Source: a virus
Length of the DNA stretch: 28,050 bases
IMG/VR virus record: IMGVR_UViG_3300024520_000400
Coordinates: 1 to 28,050 of that record
Strand: one strand, 5' to 3'
Of the stretch, positions 1-8,433 are shown in pieces (the first letter of the stretch is position 1; every line of letters starts with the position of its first letter). The notes under the pieces are model-generated. The model saw only the letters and a program-made list of their open reading frames with translations, did not search any database and was not told where the DNA came from. The translations under genes and the position numbers were made by a program.

Positions 1-708
1 TTTTCCCGTAAGAACATGTAGCGCCGCAGAAGACAAAATGTACAGCCTGTCTCTGTAAACCCTGAGTCCTTGTATTTTTAAAGACTGAGCGTTTGTTCCT
101 CCACCGGGGGTACGCAGCGGAATATTGCCACTATTGCTCCCGGTCCAATCGTCGTCGTCGCCCGTCTGACTGTAATAAAGGCGGTCAGGAAAACCGGAAA
201 CACCCCCTACCCAGAGTTTGTCAAGGAAGTATTCTACGGAATTGCCGAGAGTAAAAGTCCCACTGCCTATTACAAGGTTCGTACCGTTGGTATCGAACCG
301 TATCACTCCCGGCGTACTGTTGGCAAAATAAACCGCAGGGTTCCCCGCTGCGGTAATGCCCCACGCTATCCTGTATGGATAGGTGTCTGCATTAGTTACC
401 GCAGATCCAAATTTAGCCCAGGAGTTGGAAATGGTCGTCACTGCCCACGTTTCATCGTCGGCAATAGCAACAAGTGTCGCAGCACTTCCACCCAGCCTCC
501 CCTTTTTGTATAGGGGGGTAATCGCATTGACTTTTGTTTTAGTTATGTCATTGCCAGAAGTGTAGTCTTCCAAGCCCCTGCGCTTACGAAAAGACCCCGC
601 CCTCGACACATCAGCATTTTTTACCTCTACAAACGATGCCTTATCGTTAGCAAGAGTCGTGTTCATGCCCAGATTCGAGAAATCTATAACAAACGGTATC
701 AATGCCAT
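1..708 (-). CDS. Tail/structural protein, beta-propeller-like (3' end outside window)
   Basis: An open frame of 236 codons reads leftward from an ATG at 708 to the window edge with no stop, so the C-terminus is missing. The start lies 2 nt after the adaptor gene's TGA. The protein begins MALIPFVIDFSNLGMNTT and holds repeated tryptophan and aromatic strands, including ETWAV, LDKLWVGG and a PDRLYYS followed by an acidic DDDDW stretch. The pattern of 'W-V-G ... DRLYYS ... DW' is seen in propeller-like phage tail and tubular proteins that follow the head-tail adaptor. The position right after the adaptor supports a tail-assembly role. The exact family is not certain. Confidence 0.7.
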   Translation of the reverse strand, partial: MALIPFVIDFSNLGMNTTLANDKASFVEVKNADVSRAGSFRKRRGLEDYTSGNDITKTKVNAITPLYKKGRLGGSAATLVAIADDETWAVTTISNSWAKFGSAVTNADTYPYRIAWGITAAGNPAVYFANSTPGVIRFDTNGTNLVIGSGTFTLGNSVEYFLDKLWVGGVSGFPDRLYYSQTGDDDDWTGSNSGNIPLRTPGGGTNAQSLKIQGLRVYRDRLYILSSAALHVLTGK

Positions 709-710
709 TA

Positions 711-2003
711 TCACGCCGGGGTTATGGGTAAGACGATATTCTGCTGACGGACATCACGACGCCACCCGCCACCAAGAACAATGGAAGAACTTGACTCTGG
801 GCGAGATCCCCTCCGAGCCTCTAAAACAGCCCGGTCGAACTCAGGGTTGTTCTGCAAAGTCCTGATGCCCCTGGTGAAGTCACCGTGCCACCCGCGTACA
901 ACCTTCTCAGACCACTCCGCAACCATCTGGTGGTACAGCTCCGGAAGGGCAGGCTCGTCGTCATTATGTGCCATCTTAACGACCTGCGGTACGTATCTAT
1001 ACAAAATGCTCTTGCCGTCAGGGACATTGAAAAACCTGGCCTGCTGGTATGTGATACTCCTGCGGTCCGGTCCTATCTCAGCCACTATGGTGGCATTCGG
1101 ATCTGTGCCCACTATCAGAGTGTTGGTGCTGTCCCACGACTTCTGTATAGAAAGCACCTCGCTGAACTTGTTAGTAGATTTGACTACATCGGTAGAATCG
1201 GCGCCCGTAGCCAGTGTCTCCCTGACGAAGAGCCGGTCCCGCACGTTGGTGGTGTCTACTGTGTACCCCTCTATGCGGACATCTTTGCTCTGATCTGCCG
1301 CCGTATCCACACCGGTCATGTTAAGACGTATATGTCCCGCCGGTCCTATGGTGTTCGTGGATTTGGTAGCCGCTATTGCCACCGTCCCCACGGTAAAATC
1401 ACCCGCCGCAGCGACTGTCGGGAGTGTCGTATCAGAACTGGAAGCGTTGGCAGTGAACGTCACAGTGCCCACCGCCGCCGATGCAAGTTCGATCCTATGC
1501 ACCCACGTAAATTCTTTGGTCGTCAGTACACCGGTAGCCCCCGCCAGCGTTATGGTCTCGCTCGTGACGATGCCGTATGTCTCGCCGTAGATCGTAGCCT
1601 TTTGAGTGTCGGAGGCACTATCAGAGACCCCACGCACCTTCGTCGCCGGCTGCTGCCGAACAGGGAACGTCTCAGGAAGCATAGCCACCTTAGGGATCTG
1701 CGCCCCCGCATCCGGATTCGGTATGTAATGGTTGAACTCATCGGTAGACATTGTTTCAAGACGCTGCGTGTCCTCCTCAATGAAGAACTTTCCCTGGAGA
1801 CTGTGAAAATCTGGCTCCAGAGCATATTGCATCCTGCCCGAGGTGGTCCTTATAAAACCATCCCGTATGTTGGCCGCCCACTCCATGCGCGACGACAACT
1901 CTCGTATCACTATGTTAATGGCCGTCAATATCTGAGTGACGGTATTGGTGTTGGTGTCGTTCATGTTGAGCGTTATCTGGTCCTGGATCTCTTTTCTGGT
2001 GAT
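711..2003 (-). CDS. Head-tail adaptor protein (SU10-adaptor-like), apparent ATC start
   Basis: The first ATG in frame is at 1964, but it has no good ribosome site. A perfect AGGAGGT lies 5 nt before an ATC codon at 2003-2001. Starting there gives 430 residues beginning (M)TRKEIQDQITLNMNDTN, a typical adaptor N-terminus. The N-terminal helices (about 1-95) and the C-terminal helix pair with ALPELYHQMVAEWSEKVVRG resemble podovirus adaptor proteins that bind the portal and receive the tail. Between them (about 110-250) sits an Ala/Thr/Val-rich beta-sandwich-like insert. The downstream tail gene starts 2 nt after the stop. The role is inferred from sequence pattern and place; the start codon choice is an inference. 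Confidence 0.7.
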   Translation of the reverse strand: MTRKEIQDQITLNMNDTNTNTVTQILTAINIVIRELSSRMEWAANIRDGFIRTTSGRMQYALEPDFHSLQGKFFIEEDTQRLETMSTDEFNHYIPNPDAGAQIPKVAMLPETFPVRQQPATKVRGVSDSASDTQKATIYGETYGIVTSETITLAGATGVLTTKEFTWVHRIELASAAVGTVTFTANASSSDTTLPTVAAAGDFTVGTVAIAATKSTNTIGPAGHIRLNMTGVDTAADQSKDVRIEGYTVDTTNVRDRLFVRETLATGADSTDVVKSTNKFSEVLSIQKSWDSTNTLIVGTDPNATIVAEIGPDRRSITYQQARFFNVPDGKSILYRYVPQVVKMAHNDDEPALPELYHQMVAEWSEKVVRGWHGDFTRGIRTLQNNPEFDRAVLEARRGSRPESSSSIVLGGGWRRDVRQQNIVLPITPA

Positions 2004-2022
2004 GGTACACCTCCTGACAACC

Positions 2023-2688
2023 TCAAATAGTGTGGTATTCGTGAGAGTGCTTGAGCTTGCCCTTCTTGCACATCTGTACTATCTCTGTTCCACTCAGCGT
2101 AGGAAATGAGAGATGGGGATAGGTCTCGTAAGCGTCGAACAGTCTTTCTATTTCAGGCCACCCACCGTCTCTGGCGTTATCTACAAAAACAAGACACTCA
2201 TCGGCTCTATGGGCATCTACATATTCCAAGTCCCTCGATAGCCCCTCTCCGTCGTGTGCCCCATCTAAGAAAGCCATCTCGATACCCTGCAAGTCAATAA
2301 GCGGCTCTTCGCCAAACACATCCGGAGTAGATCCTATCACCTGTGTCACAAACTCCTTTTCCTCTTCACGGATAGCCCCTGACGACATAAGTCCATAATC
2401 TTTGGGGTCTACTGTCCATAGATGGCCGAACTTATTAGCCACCAAACCTTCTGCTATAGCCCTCGTAGACCTGCCCCTGTGCGTCCCTGTCTCAAAGACA
2501 ATTTGAGGTTTCAAAGCCCTGACCAATCCTGTGAGAAGGTGTGCCATCCCTTCGTCGATTCCCCAGGTGTCCACCGTCCCCTCCAGTACTTTAGGAAACA
2601 ATATGTCTACCTCAAACAGTTGACCGTTCGTACTACCGGGGCGGGCGATCATTGCCTTGATTTCAGTGTCGTCGCCGTGCTTTGCCAT
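2023..2688 (-). CDS. Class I SAM-dependent methyltransferase (Methyltransf_24 type)
   Basis: This is a 221-residue protein. The start at 2688 is chosen because the ATG overlaps the upstream TAA (TAATG) and follows a GAGGGGG ribosome site; a longer in-frame extension overlaps the zinc-ribbon gene. Motif I is VFETGTHRGRST, a glycine-rich SAM loop, followed by TVDPKDYG (motif II-like acidic residue) and an acidic AFLDGAHDGEG segment, as in small-molecule or sugar O-methyltransferases of the class I Rossmann fold. It is the last gene of a coupled cassette with two glycosyltransferases and an epimerase. The likely substrate is therefore a sugar on a glycan (inference). Confidence 0.8.
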   Translation of the reverse strand: MAKHGDDTEIKAMIARPGSTNGQLFEVDILFPKVLEGTVDTWGIDEGMAHLLTGLVRALKPQIVFETGTHRGRSTRAIAEGLVANKFGHLWTVDPKDYGLMSSGAIREEEKEFVTQVIGSTPDVFGEEPLIDLQGIEMAFLDGAHDGEGLSRDLEYVDAHRADECLVFVDNARDGGWPEIERLFDAYETYPHLSFPTLSGTEIVQMCKKGKLKHSHEYHTI

Positions 2689-2891
2689 TAAAGCCCCCTC
2701 ATAGTTATGCGTCGGTCTTTCGGCCCCTTGGGATTCAATATCCATACTCGCGTCTTGTAGAACACTACCACTCGTTCCCATATGCTCAACCTGTTAGCCG
2801 GTATCCACTGCCTGCTCCCACACTTGCAACGCAGCGTAACCTCCCCATTGGTATCGAGCCGCAAACACATATTGCACCGAAACAGTTTCAA
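2688..2891 (-). CDS. Small zinc-ribbon protein in the glycan cassette
   Basis: This 67-residue protein begins with TTG overlapping the TGA of the epimerase gene (TTGA), with AGGGG 9 nt upstream. A downstream ATG would remove the first cysteine of the metal site, and a CTG two codons later is another option. Residues CNMC and CKC about 14 residues apart form a zinc ribbon at the N-terminus, followed by a basic region. Its stop overlaps the methyltransferase start. Function is unknown. Co-translation with glycan enzymes suggests an accessory or folding role. Confidence 0.6.
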   Translation of the reverse strand: MKLFRCNMCLRLDTNGEVTLRCKCGSRQWIPANRLSIWERVVVFYKTRVWILNPKGPKDRRITMRGL

Positions 2892-3946
2892 ACCTCTATT
2901 CCCCTCTTTACCAATTCCGCTCTCGCCGTATCGAACCTGTCTACCGCCGGTTGTTCAGACGCCCAGGCTACCAACTCTTCAATACCTGAGAACAGAGAAA
3001 CTTCAGGAACAAAACCAAGTTCTTCCATTTTGGTTGTGCCAGCATAACAGTGACGGACATCTCCATGCCTGAAAGATCCTATTTCCACTTCGTTGTCGGA
3101 ACCAAGCACCCTGGCGAGCAACTGTGCCACCTCTCCAATCGGGGTAGCATTGCCGGTTCCTACGTTGTACGTCCCCTTCTCTCCCATAGTCATAAGGCAG
3201 GCTGTAACGACATCGTGAACAGAAATGAAGTCCCTTGTCTGCTTGCCATCCTCATATATCACAGGTTTATTGCCATTCTTCAATCTGCTCATGAAGATTG
3301 CCATGACTCCACTGTAAGGATTGCTCAGGGACTGCCGGGGGCCGTATACGTTAAAAAAGCGTAAAGAAGTTACCGGGAATCCGTATACCCCTCCGACATG
3401 AACACACATCTCTTCCTGCTGCCTCTTGTTAAAAGCATAGATGCTATTGCAGTTTTGCTCCGCATCCTCATGGGTGGGCATAGGGTCTGCCTGGTTGCCA
3501 CATTTCGGGCATGATGGCTCACAGAAATATGACCGAAGTGCAGGTCTCACCATCCCGCAATCGACGCACCAATACACTCCTTCTCCGTAGGAAGACATGC
3601 TCGCTGCCACCGTCAGGGGAATCGGGTCCTCAGAAAGAATCTGCAAGAGGTTCGCCGTCCCCATCACATTCACCTCTGTATATCTTGCTATCTCATATTG
3701 CGACTGCCCGACTCCCACCGCTGATGCGAAATGGAAGATGTGGTCCTGGCCTGATACGACTTTTCTCAGCTCCCTGTTGTCTCTCACATCCCCATAAACA
3801 AACCGACCCCGCAAATAGGCAGGCAGTTCGGTGTGGACCTGTGTGTCCAAGTTGTCAAAGACAGTTACCTCGTGTCCCAGTTCAACGAGAGTATCTACAA
3901 GATGGGAACCTATGAACCCGGCTCCTCCGGTAACAAGGATATTCAT
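2888..3946 (-). CDS. NAD-dependent nucleotide-sugar epimerase/dehydratase (extended SDR)
   Basis: The protein has 352 residues. The ATG at 3946 overlaps the upstream TGA (ATGA) and is preferred over an in-frame ATG 8 codons earlier. The N-terminus holds TGGAGFIGSH (residues 6-15), the Rossmann dinucleotide loop. Catalytic SSY (118-120) and YAFNK (Y170, K174) are present, so it should be active. An inserted metal-binding segment has CVDC (127-130) and CPKC (146-149). Similar Cys inserts occur in some dTDP-rhamnose or UDP-hexose 4-epimerase-like SDRs, as I recall. It probably supplies an activated sugar to the two neighbouring glycosyltransferases. Confidence 0.88.
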   Translation of the reverse strand: MNILVTGGAGFIGSHLVDTLVELGHEVTVFDNLDTQVHTELPAYLRGRFVYGDVRDNRELRKVVSGQDHIFHFASAVGVGQSQYEIARYTEVNVMGTANLLQILSEDPIPLTVAASMSSYGEGVYWCVDCGMVRPALRSYFCEPSCPKCGNQADPMPTHEDAEQNCNSIYAFNKRQQEEMCVHVGGVYGFPVTSLRFFNVYGPRQSLSNPYSGVMAIFMSRLKNGNKPVIYEDGKQTRDFISVHDVVTACLMTMGEKGTYNVGTGNATPIGEVAQLLARVLGSDNEVEIGSFRHGDVRHCYAGTTKMEELGFVPEVSLFSGIEELVAWASEQPAVDRFDTARAELVKRGIEV

Positions 3947-4734
3947 GCTGGAACCCCGACCTCTCCCCATTTCTCGTTAGGCCCTGTCACCCCTTTACTC
4001 AGGGTCTCATCGAGAAACTCTTTGTTCTTCCACCCTTCTTCCCGCATCCGGCCAAGGTCCCGGGGGTGCCACAGATGGTAATGGGACACCCGGTTACCTG
4101 ACTCCTGCGTAGCCGCGAAACCCAGAGTATGGATGCTTTTACCCGCGAGGATAGCCCTGCACTCCAAGTCTGTGTCAAGGCCTCCCCATCCTATAAAGTT
4201 TTCATTGTAACCCGTCAACTCTTCCCAGTCACTGCGCCGCATCGCCTGGCAATCCCCTACCGCCCTCGTGAGAGCGGGGATGGCTATATTGGGATCTATA
4301 ACGATATTCATCATGCCTGTTTCAGGGACATTCATTTTGATATTGCCCCCCTCTACTATTGCGGTGGTCCCTTCCGGGGTATCAAAACGGGTGGCCTCTA
4401 CCAACGTGTCAGGGCGGCAATTGTTCTCTACTTCAGCAAAGAACTCTTCAGTGTATAATATATCGATGTTCGTACAGCATATGACATCTCCAGTAGATGC
4501 CTTTATGCCGATATTTTTGAGCCATGCTTCGGGGTACGGCCCTTCCGGCCCTTCGACATGAACAACCTTGAACTTGAATGGATGCTGTTGCACTCCGTTG
4601 TCTGACTGCATACCAAGAGGAACAAAGTCATTGTAGACAACCAAGACGACCTCTATGTCCGCCGTCTGCATTTCAAGCGTCTTGAGCCAGAGATCTGTGT
4701 CCCTTTTGTGCATGGACGAGACTATTGAGATCAT
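3943..4734 (-). CDS. GT-A glycosyltransferase (family 2/7-like)
   Basis: This 263-residue protein starts MISIVSSMHKRD, typical of GT-A enzymes. It has an NID acidic motif (89-91) in the place of DxD and a GWGGLDTDL motif at 182-190 that matches the acceptor-side GWGGEDxDL motif of galactosyltransferase-type family 7/2 enzymes. Its start overlaps the previous stop (ATGA) and its stop overlaps the epimerase start. It likely transfers a sugar from a nucleotide donor. The acceptor is unknown: virion protein, modified DNA base or host glycan are all possible. Confidence 0.82.
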   Translation of the reverse strand: MISIVSSMHKRDTDLWLKTLEMQTADIEVVLVVYNDFVPLGMQSDNGVQQHPFKFKVVHVEGPEGPYPEAWLKNIGIKASTGDVICCTNIDILYTEEFFAEVENNCRPDTLVEATRFDTPEGTTAIVEGGNIKMNVPETGMMNIVIDPNIAIPALTRAVGDCQAMRRSDWEELTGYNENFIGWGGLDTDLECRAILAGKSIHTLGFAATQESGNRVSHYHLWHPRDLGRMREEGWKNKEFLDETLSKGVTGPNEKWGEVGVPA

Positions 4735-5687
4735 ATCAGGTTCGTTGCCTTTTTAGAGTCGATCACGTTCTGGCGCATAGTCTGAACCTCTGCTTCCAGA
4801 TCCTGCTGGTGGGGCTTTCTGTCTGTCTGTATACGAGGAACGCCGGAATTTAAAAACTCTTTGCCTTCCTTCTGTTCCTGCTCGGCCCGCGCCCGGTAGA
4901 TTTTGGTAATTACGGGATTGAACCCGACATGGCCGCAATCTACGTCTGTGTCACACCAGATCTCAATGCCCTTCTTTTTCGCCCGGTAGCACCAAAGCAT
5001 GTCTTCCGTTCCTACTTTCGGCATAATAAAATATGGCTTGCCGAGATCGTTCTCTTCAACCATCGTCATAGACTCGTCAGGAAGTTCTCCCACATAATGA
5101 TCTATGATGTCTTTCTCTTCAGGAGTCAGGCTTTTCAGTACCTCAAGCAGTTTCGGAGGATAGGGGGTGTGGTAGGTCGTTTCCTCTCCCCGGCGTGTGA
5201 GGCAGTCCGTTCGGCAGAGCATGGCATGTGTTCCACCTCCGTCTACCTCAATAAGTCCCTGGTCCATATCCTTGAGCGTGAGATTAACATAGGAACCGTG
5301 ATCGTGAAAATCACCAACGGTAGACTTCAGGATGCCGATCTCATAGGGACTGCGCCGCATATAATAGGGGGTAATCATGACATCTTTGTCGTGTTCCAGG
5401 TAGCGGGGCAGCAGCTCAGGCCGGATCGTAGCATCGTCGTCGAGCCAGAAAATATGGGTAAACTCTCCATCGAGAGCAGCCTGACAGAGCATGGTGCGGG
5501 CGAAATGTACGAACGTCCTTCCCACTATAGACCATGAGAAATTCAGTCCCCACCTTGTCCATGCTGTGGTGCACTCCATGTGGGAGGTGTGAGCTTCGGA
5601 AGAGAACATATTCGTATAGTTCGGCGTAGCGATAAGGACCTTCGCGTCCATACTTTTCTTCGTGAGATCTACTCCATAGTCAGTCAT
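4731..5687 (-). CDS. Glycosyltransferase-like protein with DDD motif
   Basis: This 318-residue protein begins at an ATG preceded by AAGGAG at 6 nt. The N-terminal region reads KVLIATPNYTNMF, and a WLDDDATI motif (DDD at 83-85) follows a GEFTHIF strand, the usual donor-metal site of GT-A transferases. Later, EDMLWCYRAKKKGIEIW resembles the 'ED-x-fc-r-a...G' segment of phage-borne transferases. It is the first gene of the five-gene glycan cassette and is separated from the decoration gene by a stem-loop. The substrate cannot be inferred. Confidence 0.75.
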   Translation of the reverse strand: MTDYGVDLTKKSMDAKVLIATPNYTNMFSSEAHTSHMECTTAWTRWGLNFSWSIVGRTFVHFARTMLCQAALDGEFTHIFWLDDDATIRPELLPRYLEHDKDVMITPYYMRRSPYEIGILKSTVGDFHDHGSYVNLTLKDMDQGLIEVDGGGTHAMLCRTDCLTRRGEETTYHTPYPPKLLEVLKSLTPEEKDIIDHYVGELPDESMTMVEENDLGKPYFIMPKVGTEDMLWCYRAKKKGIEIWCDTDVDCGHVGFNPVITKIYRARAEQEQKEGKEFLNSGVPRIQTDRKPHQQDLEAEVQTMRQNVIDSKKATNLI

Positions 5688-5705
5688 GCAGACTCCTTGT
5701 GAAAT

Positions 5706-5730
5706 AGGGGGCAGGCAAATCCTGCCCCCT
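5706..5730 (-). terminator. Stem-loop between decoration gene and glycan cassette
   Basis: A perfect 10-bp stem, AGGGGGCAGG paired with CCTGCCCCCT, encloses a 5-nt loop 14 nt after the stop of the 153-residue gene. On the leftward transcript it is followed only by ATTTC, so it is a weak intrinsic terminator or an RNA-stability element. It would lower expression of the glycan cassette relative to capsid genes. Confidence 0.6.
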
Positions 5731-5744
5731 AATTGAACAAACGA

Positions 5745-6206
5745 CTAGAAACAGGACAGGAACACGGTTGCATTCGTGGCGTTCGTGCTGTCATCTACCG
5801 TCCATCCCACCGCCGCCCCATTATATTCAGGGCTGGTAAGCGTGGACTGGGTGGCTTCTGTCACGACTGAGGTAGGGGCAACACCTTCAGAACTTGCCAC
5901 CACCAGACGTGAAGAAGCGATAGATGCCGAAGCGCGTACCGTATCCACTCCGTAAATCTGCAACCTGCCGACCGCGCCTGTCGCAATGGTAGAATCTACC
6001 ACTCCCGCGACTTTGCCAGCAATTCCGGTAGTCACGTTTACCGCCACGTCCACCACATTAACATAGATACCCGCATTTGCTGCGGTAGTGGTGGCGGTCC
6101 ATGCTACAGGGACACCCGGCAAAAGTTGGTCTGCGGCTACCGGATCGTTGGTGACGGTAACAAAGACCGTCTCCGCGTCCGTCCTTAGAAGACTCTGTAA
6201 CTCCAT
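5745..6206 (-). CDS. Ala/Thr/Val-rich virion protein, probable head decoration
   Basis: This 153-residue protein has an ATG preceded by AAGGAG. It is rich in Ala, Val, Thr and Ser with alternating hydrophobic strands, few charges and almost no Lys, as in beta-rich capsid decoration or head-fibre proteins. It lies two genes downstream of the capsid gene. No specific family is recognised. It ends in SCF and is followed by a strong stem-loop. Confidence 0.55.
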   Translation of the reverse strand: MELQSLLRTDAETVFVTVTNDPVAADQLLPGVPVAWTATTTAANAGIYVNVVDVAVNVTTGIAGKVAGVVDSTIATGAVGRLQIYGVDTVRASASIASSRLVVASSEGVAPTSVVTEATQSTLTSPEYNGAAVGWTVDDSTNATNATVFLSCF

Positions 6207-6219
6207 CGTGAAACTCCTT

Positions 6220-6534
6220 TTAATTTACCTTCTGGACGCCCCTGCCAACAACGATCAACTCGCCATCAACATTGTCACCGGTCTCGATGGTAACAGTGGG
6301 CCCCTTGCGGTCCGTGTTTGCCGTGCCGTCTGCATCCTTAATAAGGATCTTGGCGGTGGGAGAATCGACATGCGACTCTACCTCCCACGCTACACTGGCG
6401 ATATAAGCGAAACCGGTATCTATATCACCACCAGTGTCACCTGCCGCATTGGTGCAGCGCCACGACCTCGTGACGAATCCCCCGACACTGCGGGGGTTAT
6501 TGGGAAGAGCTCTTGCCGTTGCTGCGAAAGCCAT
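6220..6534 (-). CDS. Small virion-associated protein, probable decoration/stabilising protein
   Basis: This 104-residue protein starts MAFAATARALPNN. Of two adjacent ATG codons, the second (6534) is best spaced from AGGAGGT. The frame continues upstream into the capsid gene but without a ribosome site. The sequence has beta-strand-like segments and the polar ending GELIVVGRGVQKVN. It lies between the capsid gene and the 153-residue virion protein, the usual place of a decoration or cement protein. No family is recognised. Confidence 0.6.
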   Translation of the reverse strand: MAFAATARALPNNPRSVGGFVTRSWRCTNAAGDTGGDIDTGFAYIASVAWEVESHVDSPTAKILIKDADGTANTDRKGPTVTIETGDNVDGELIVVGRGVQKVN

Positions 6535-6544
6535 CATGCACCTC

Positions 6545-7603
6545 CTATGCCACGATACCGGAATACACGAAATTCCACCGTGGGTTCTCACAGACAAAGT
6601 TAGTCTGCAAAAGCGTCAGGGCGGTGCGAGCATCCTGGTTCCACGGCGTCTGGAAAGAACGCGGGGTGAAGTTAGCGTCCGGATGGACACCAACCCACCA
6701 CGTATCCGTGGTCAGGCCATACACACGACCGGCAGGGCAATGCTTCGTAAAAATGACCGGGCGACCGTGGATCTTGATCGAGCCGAACATAACATCTGCG
6801 TTGTCCGTCTGGGTGTATACGATGGCATTCGACATGCGCTTGAAGATGTAGCCCATAACGGTCTCAGAGCAGAAGAACACATCTACCCCTTCACCCTCAC
6901 CCGGACTTGCTTCCAGCATCATATCGAACAGATCTTCCACGCCTCGCTGGGCGAAGGAAGGAGCCGTTTCCGTTACGGCCTGTGAAGCACCGTTATACCG
7001 GTTGCGCCAGAAAGCGTTTCCTGCATCGCTTCTGTCGAGACCGGCACAGGTTCCCGTTGTCGGGGTCGTACCCACGTAATACGGAATACCGTTTACAATG
7101 AGCGAATCCGCAACCACCGAGTTGTTCTGCTTCCACAGATCGACAGCGATGGTCTTCTTGAAAGATTTCAGCGTCTGGTTCGTCTTCGACTGGAGAATCC
7201 GGAACAGAGACTCCTCACCGGAACCGTTCACACGTTCCGAGAATCCATCGATGGTCGTGGAGGCGGCGTACTGCTTCCAGTCCACGAAGGCTCTCGTGAA
7301 ACCTTCCTGTGGAGTTGTCTGTATCGACCCGTAGCGGCTATAAGCCCCCACGGTGTCGTTTTCCAGGTACTCGACTTCTACGTCGAGTGAGCTACCGGTC
7401 GAAATCTCTTTCATGCGTCCAGAGGCCAGTACTTTCGACTGGTTGAATCCTTCCTGTCCTACCCCGTAAAAGACTTTCAGTTCGGGAAGGGCAGTATGGA
7501 TCTGGTCCGCAATATTCTTCGACAGCAGCCTCTCATGGACGAAACTCAAAATCATGTTGTCTTTGTAGGTTTCGCCGGTAAGTCCCAATCCACTTGCTGG
7601 CAT
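6545..7603 (-). CDS. Major capsid protein (HK97-fold type)
   Basis: This 352-residue protein starts ATGCCAGC after GAGGACAAC. It contains segments typical of phage major capsid proteins: TPQEGFTRAFVDWKQYAAS, an E-loop-like region, LIVNGIPYYVG, GLDRSDAGNAFWRNRY, a P-domain helix FAQRGVEDLFDMML, and ETVMGYIFKRMSNAIVY. It follows the scaffold gene by 11 nt, which fits the order portal-scaffold-capsid. No protease gene or long delta domain is seen, so assembly probably relies on the separate scaffold. Confidence 0.9.
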   Translation of the reverse strand: MPASGLGLTGETYKDNMILSFVHERLLSKNIADQIHTALPELKVFYGVGQEGFNQSKVLASGRMKEISTGSSLDVEVEYLENDTVGAYSRYGSIQTTPQEGFTRAFVDWKQYAASTTIDGFSERVNGSGEESLFRILQSKTNQTLKSFKKTIAVDLWKQNNSVVADSLIVNGIPYYVGTTPTTGTCAGLDRSDAGNAFWRNRYNGASQAVTETAPSFAQRGVEDLFDMMLEASPGEGEGVDVFFCSETVMGYIFKRMSNAIVYTQTDNADVMFGSIKIHGRPVIFTKHCPAGRVYGLTTDTWWVGVHPDANFTPRSFQTPWNQDARTALTLLQTNFVCENPRWNFVYSGIVA

Positions 7604-7614
7604 GTTGTCCTCGT

Positions 7615-8430
7615 TTACAGCGTTTTGCCGTACTCAGCGGCGGCTTTCGCCATAGAAGCAGGCGTGATGTTGCCATCAGCATCCTCTATGTCGATCTCCC
7701 CGGTACGTCTCGATGACGCCCGTGGCCTCTCTGTCGAGGCACCCACCCTGCGCTTAGCATTGCTGCGTGTCTGCTGCTCCTGCTCTATCTTACCCGACTT
7801 GTTCGAGGATACCTCGGCGTTCATCTCCTGCGCCAGTTCCTGGCACTCTTCTACCACATCTGGGTCAGAGAGATTCCACCCCGCCTTCTTAATGATACGA
7901 AGGGCGCGGCGCTGCCTGGCATCCGTGAACGCAGCTCCGTACTGCTGCTTGACGGCCTGAAATGTCTGGGCCACCTGCGTCTGTCGGACCTGCCATTCGG
8001 TGTTCACCGCCGCCTGTTTCTCCTGCTGGCGCGATGGCACCTTATCGAATATCTTCCCCAACTCCTCGTACTGAGAAGCGGTAAGACCGTGCTCGTCGGG
8101 TTCGTCGGTTGAAGCAGTGTTGTCTGGTTGCGTTAGTCTCCCCCGAAGCTCTGCGGCTTCAAGTTCGGCCTGCTGCAACTTCCGGTAGGCTTCCCCGTGA
8201 CTACCATCGATGTGGCGGCGCTGTGTCTGTAACACCTCCACCGCTTTATCGGGGTTTTCACGCAGGTAGTCTGCCACGGCTTGCGTGTCGCTGTAATCGA
8301 GTGCGACTTCCTCGGCGGGAGATTCAGCGGGAGAGGACGCCTGCGGACTTGCGTCGGGAGGCGCCTCTGCGGCATCGTCTGCGGCAAAACGGTCGGAAAC
8401 TTCTCCGGCCATCTCTTCAAAATCACTCAT
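7615..8430 (-). CDS. Capsid scaffolding protein
   Basis: This 271-residue protein starts ATGAGTGA after GGAG. The N-terminus is acidic and rich in Pro, Ala and Ser, followed by long helical, Gln/Glu/Arg-rich, coiled-coil-like stretches and a basic segment AKRRVGASTERPRASSRR before a short C-terminal helix. This layout, directly upstream of the capsid gene, is typical of internal scaffolds, in which the basic C-terminal part binds capsid subunits. The assignment rests on composition and position. Confidence 0.8.
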   Translation of the reverse strand: MSDFEEMAGEVSDRFAADDAAEAPPDASPQASSPAESPAEEVALDYSDTQAVADYLRENPDKAVEVLQTQRRHIDGSHGEAYRKLQQAELEAAELRGRLTQPDNTASTDEPDEHGLTASQYEELGKIFDKVPSRQQEKQAAVNTEWQVRQTQVAQTFQAVKQQYGAAFTDARQRRALRIIKKAGWNLSDPDVVEECQELAQEMNAEVSSNKSGKIEQEQQTRSNAKRRVGASTERPRASSRRTGEIDIEDADGNITPASMAKAAAEYGKTL

Positions 8431-8433
8431 TAA

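Noticed and set aside
885-2030. Long rightward frame opposite the adaptor gene
   Set aside because: It is antisense to a clear structural gene, has no ribosome site and an Arg/His/Ser-rich shadow composition.
5068-5085. Second hammerhead core (CTGACGAGTC on the minus strand)
   Set aside because: It lies in a glycosyltransferase reading frame, with no GAAA or stem III nearby.
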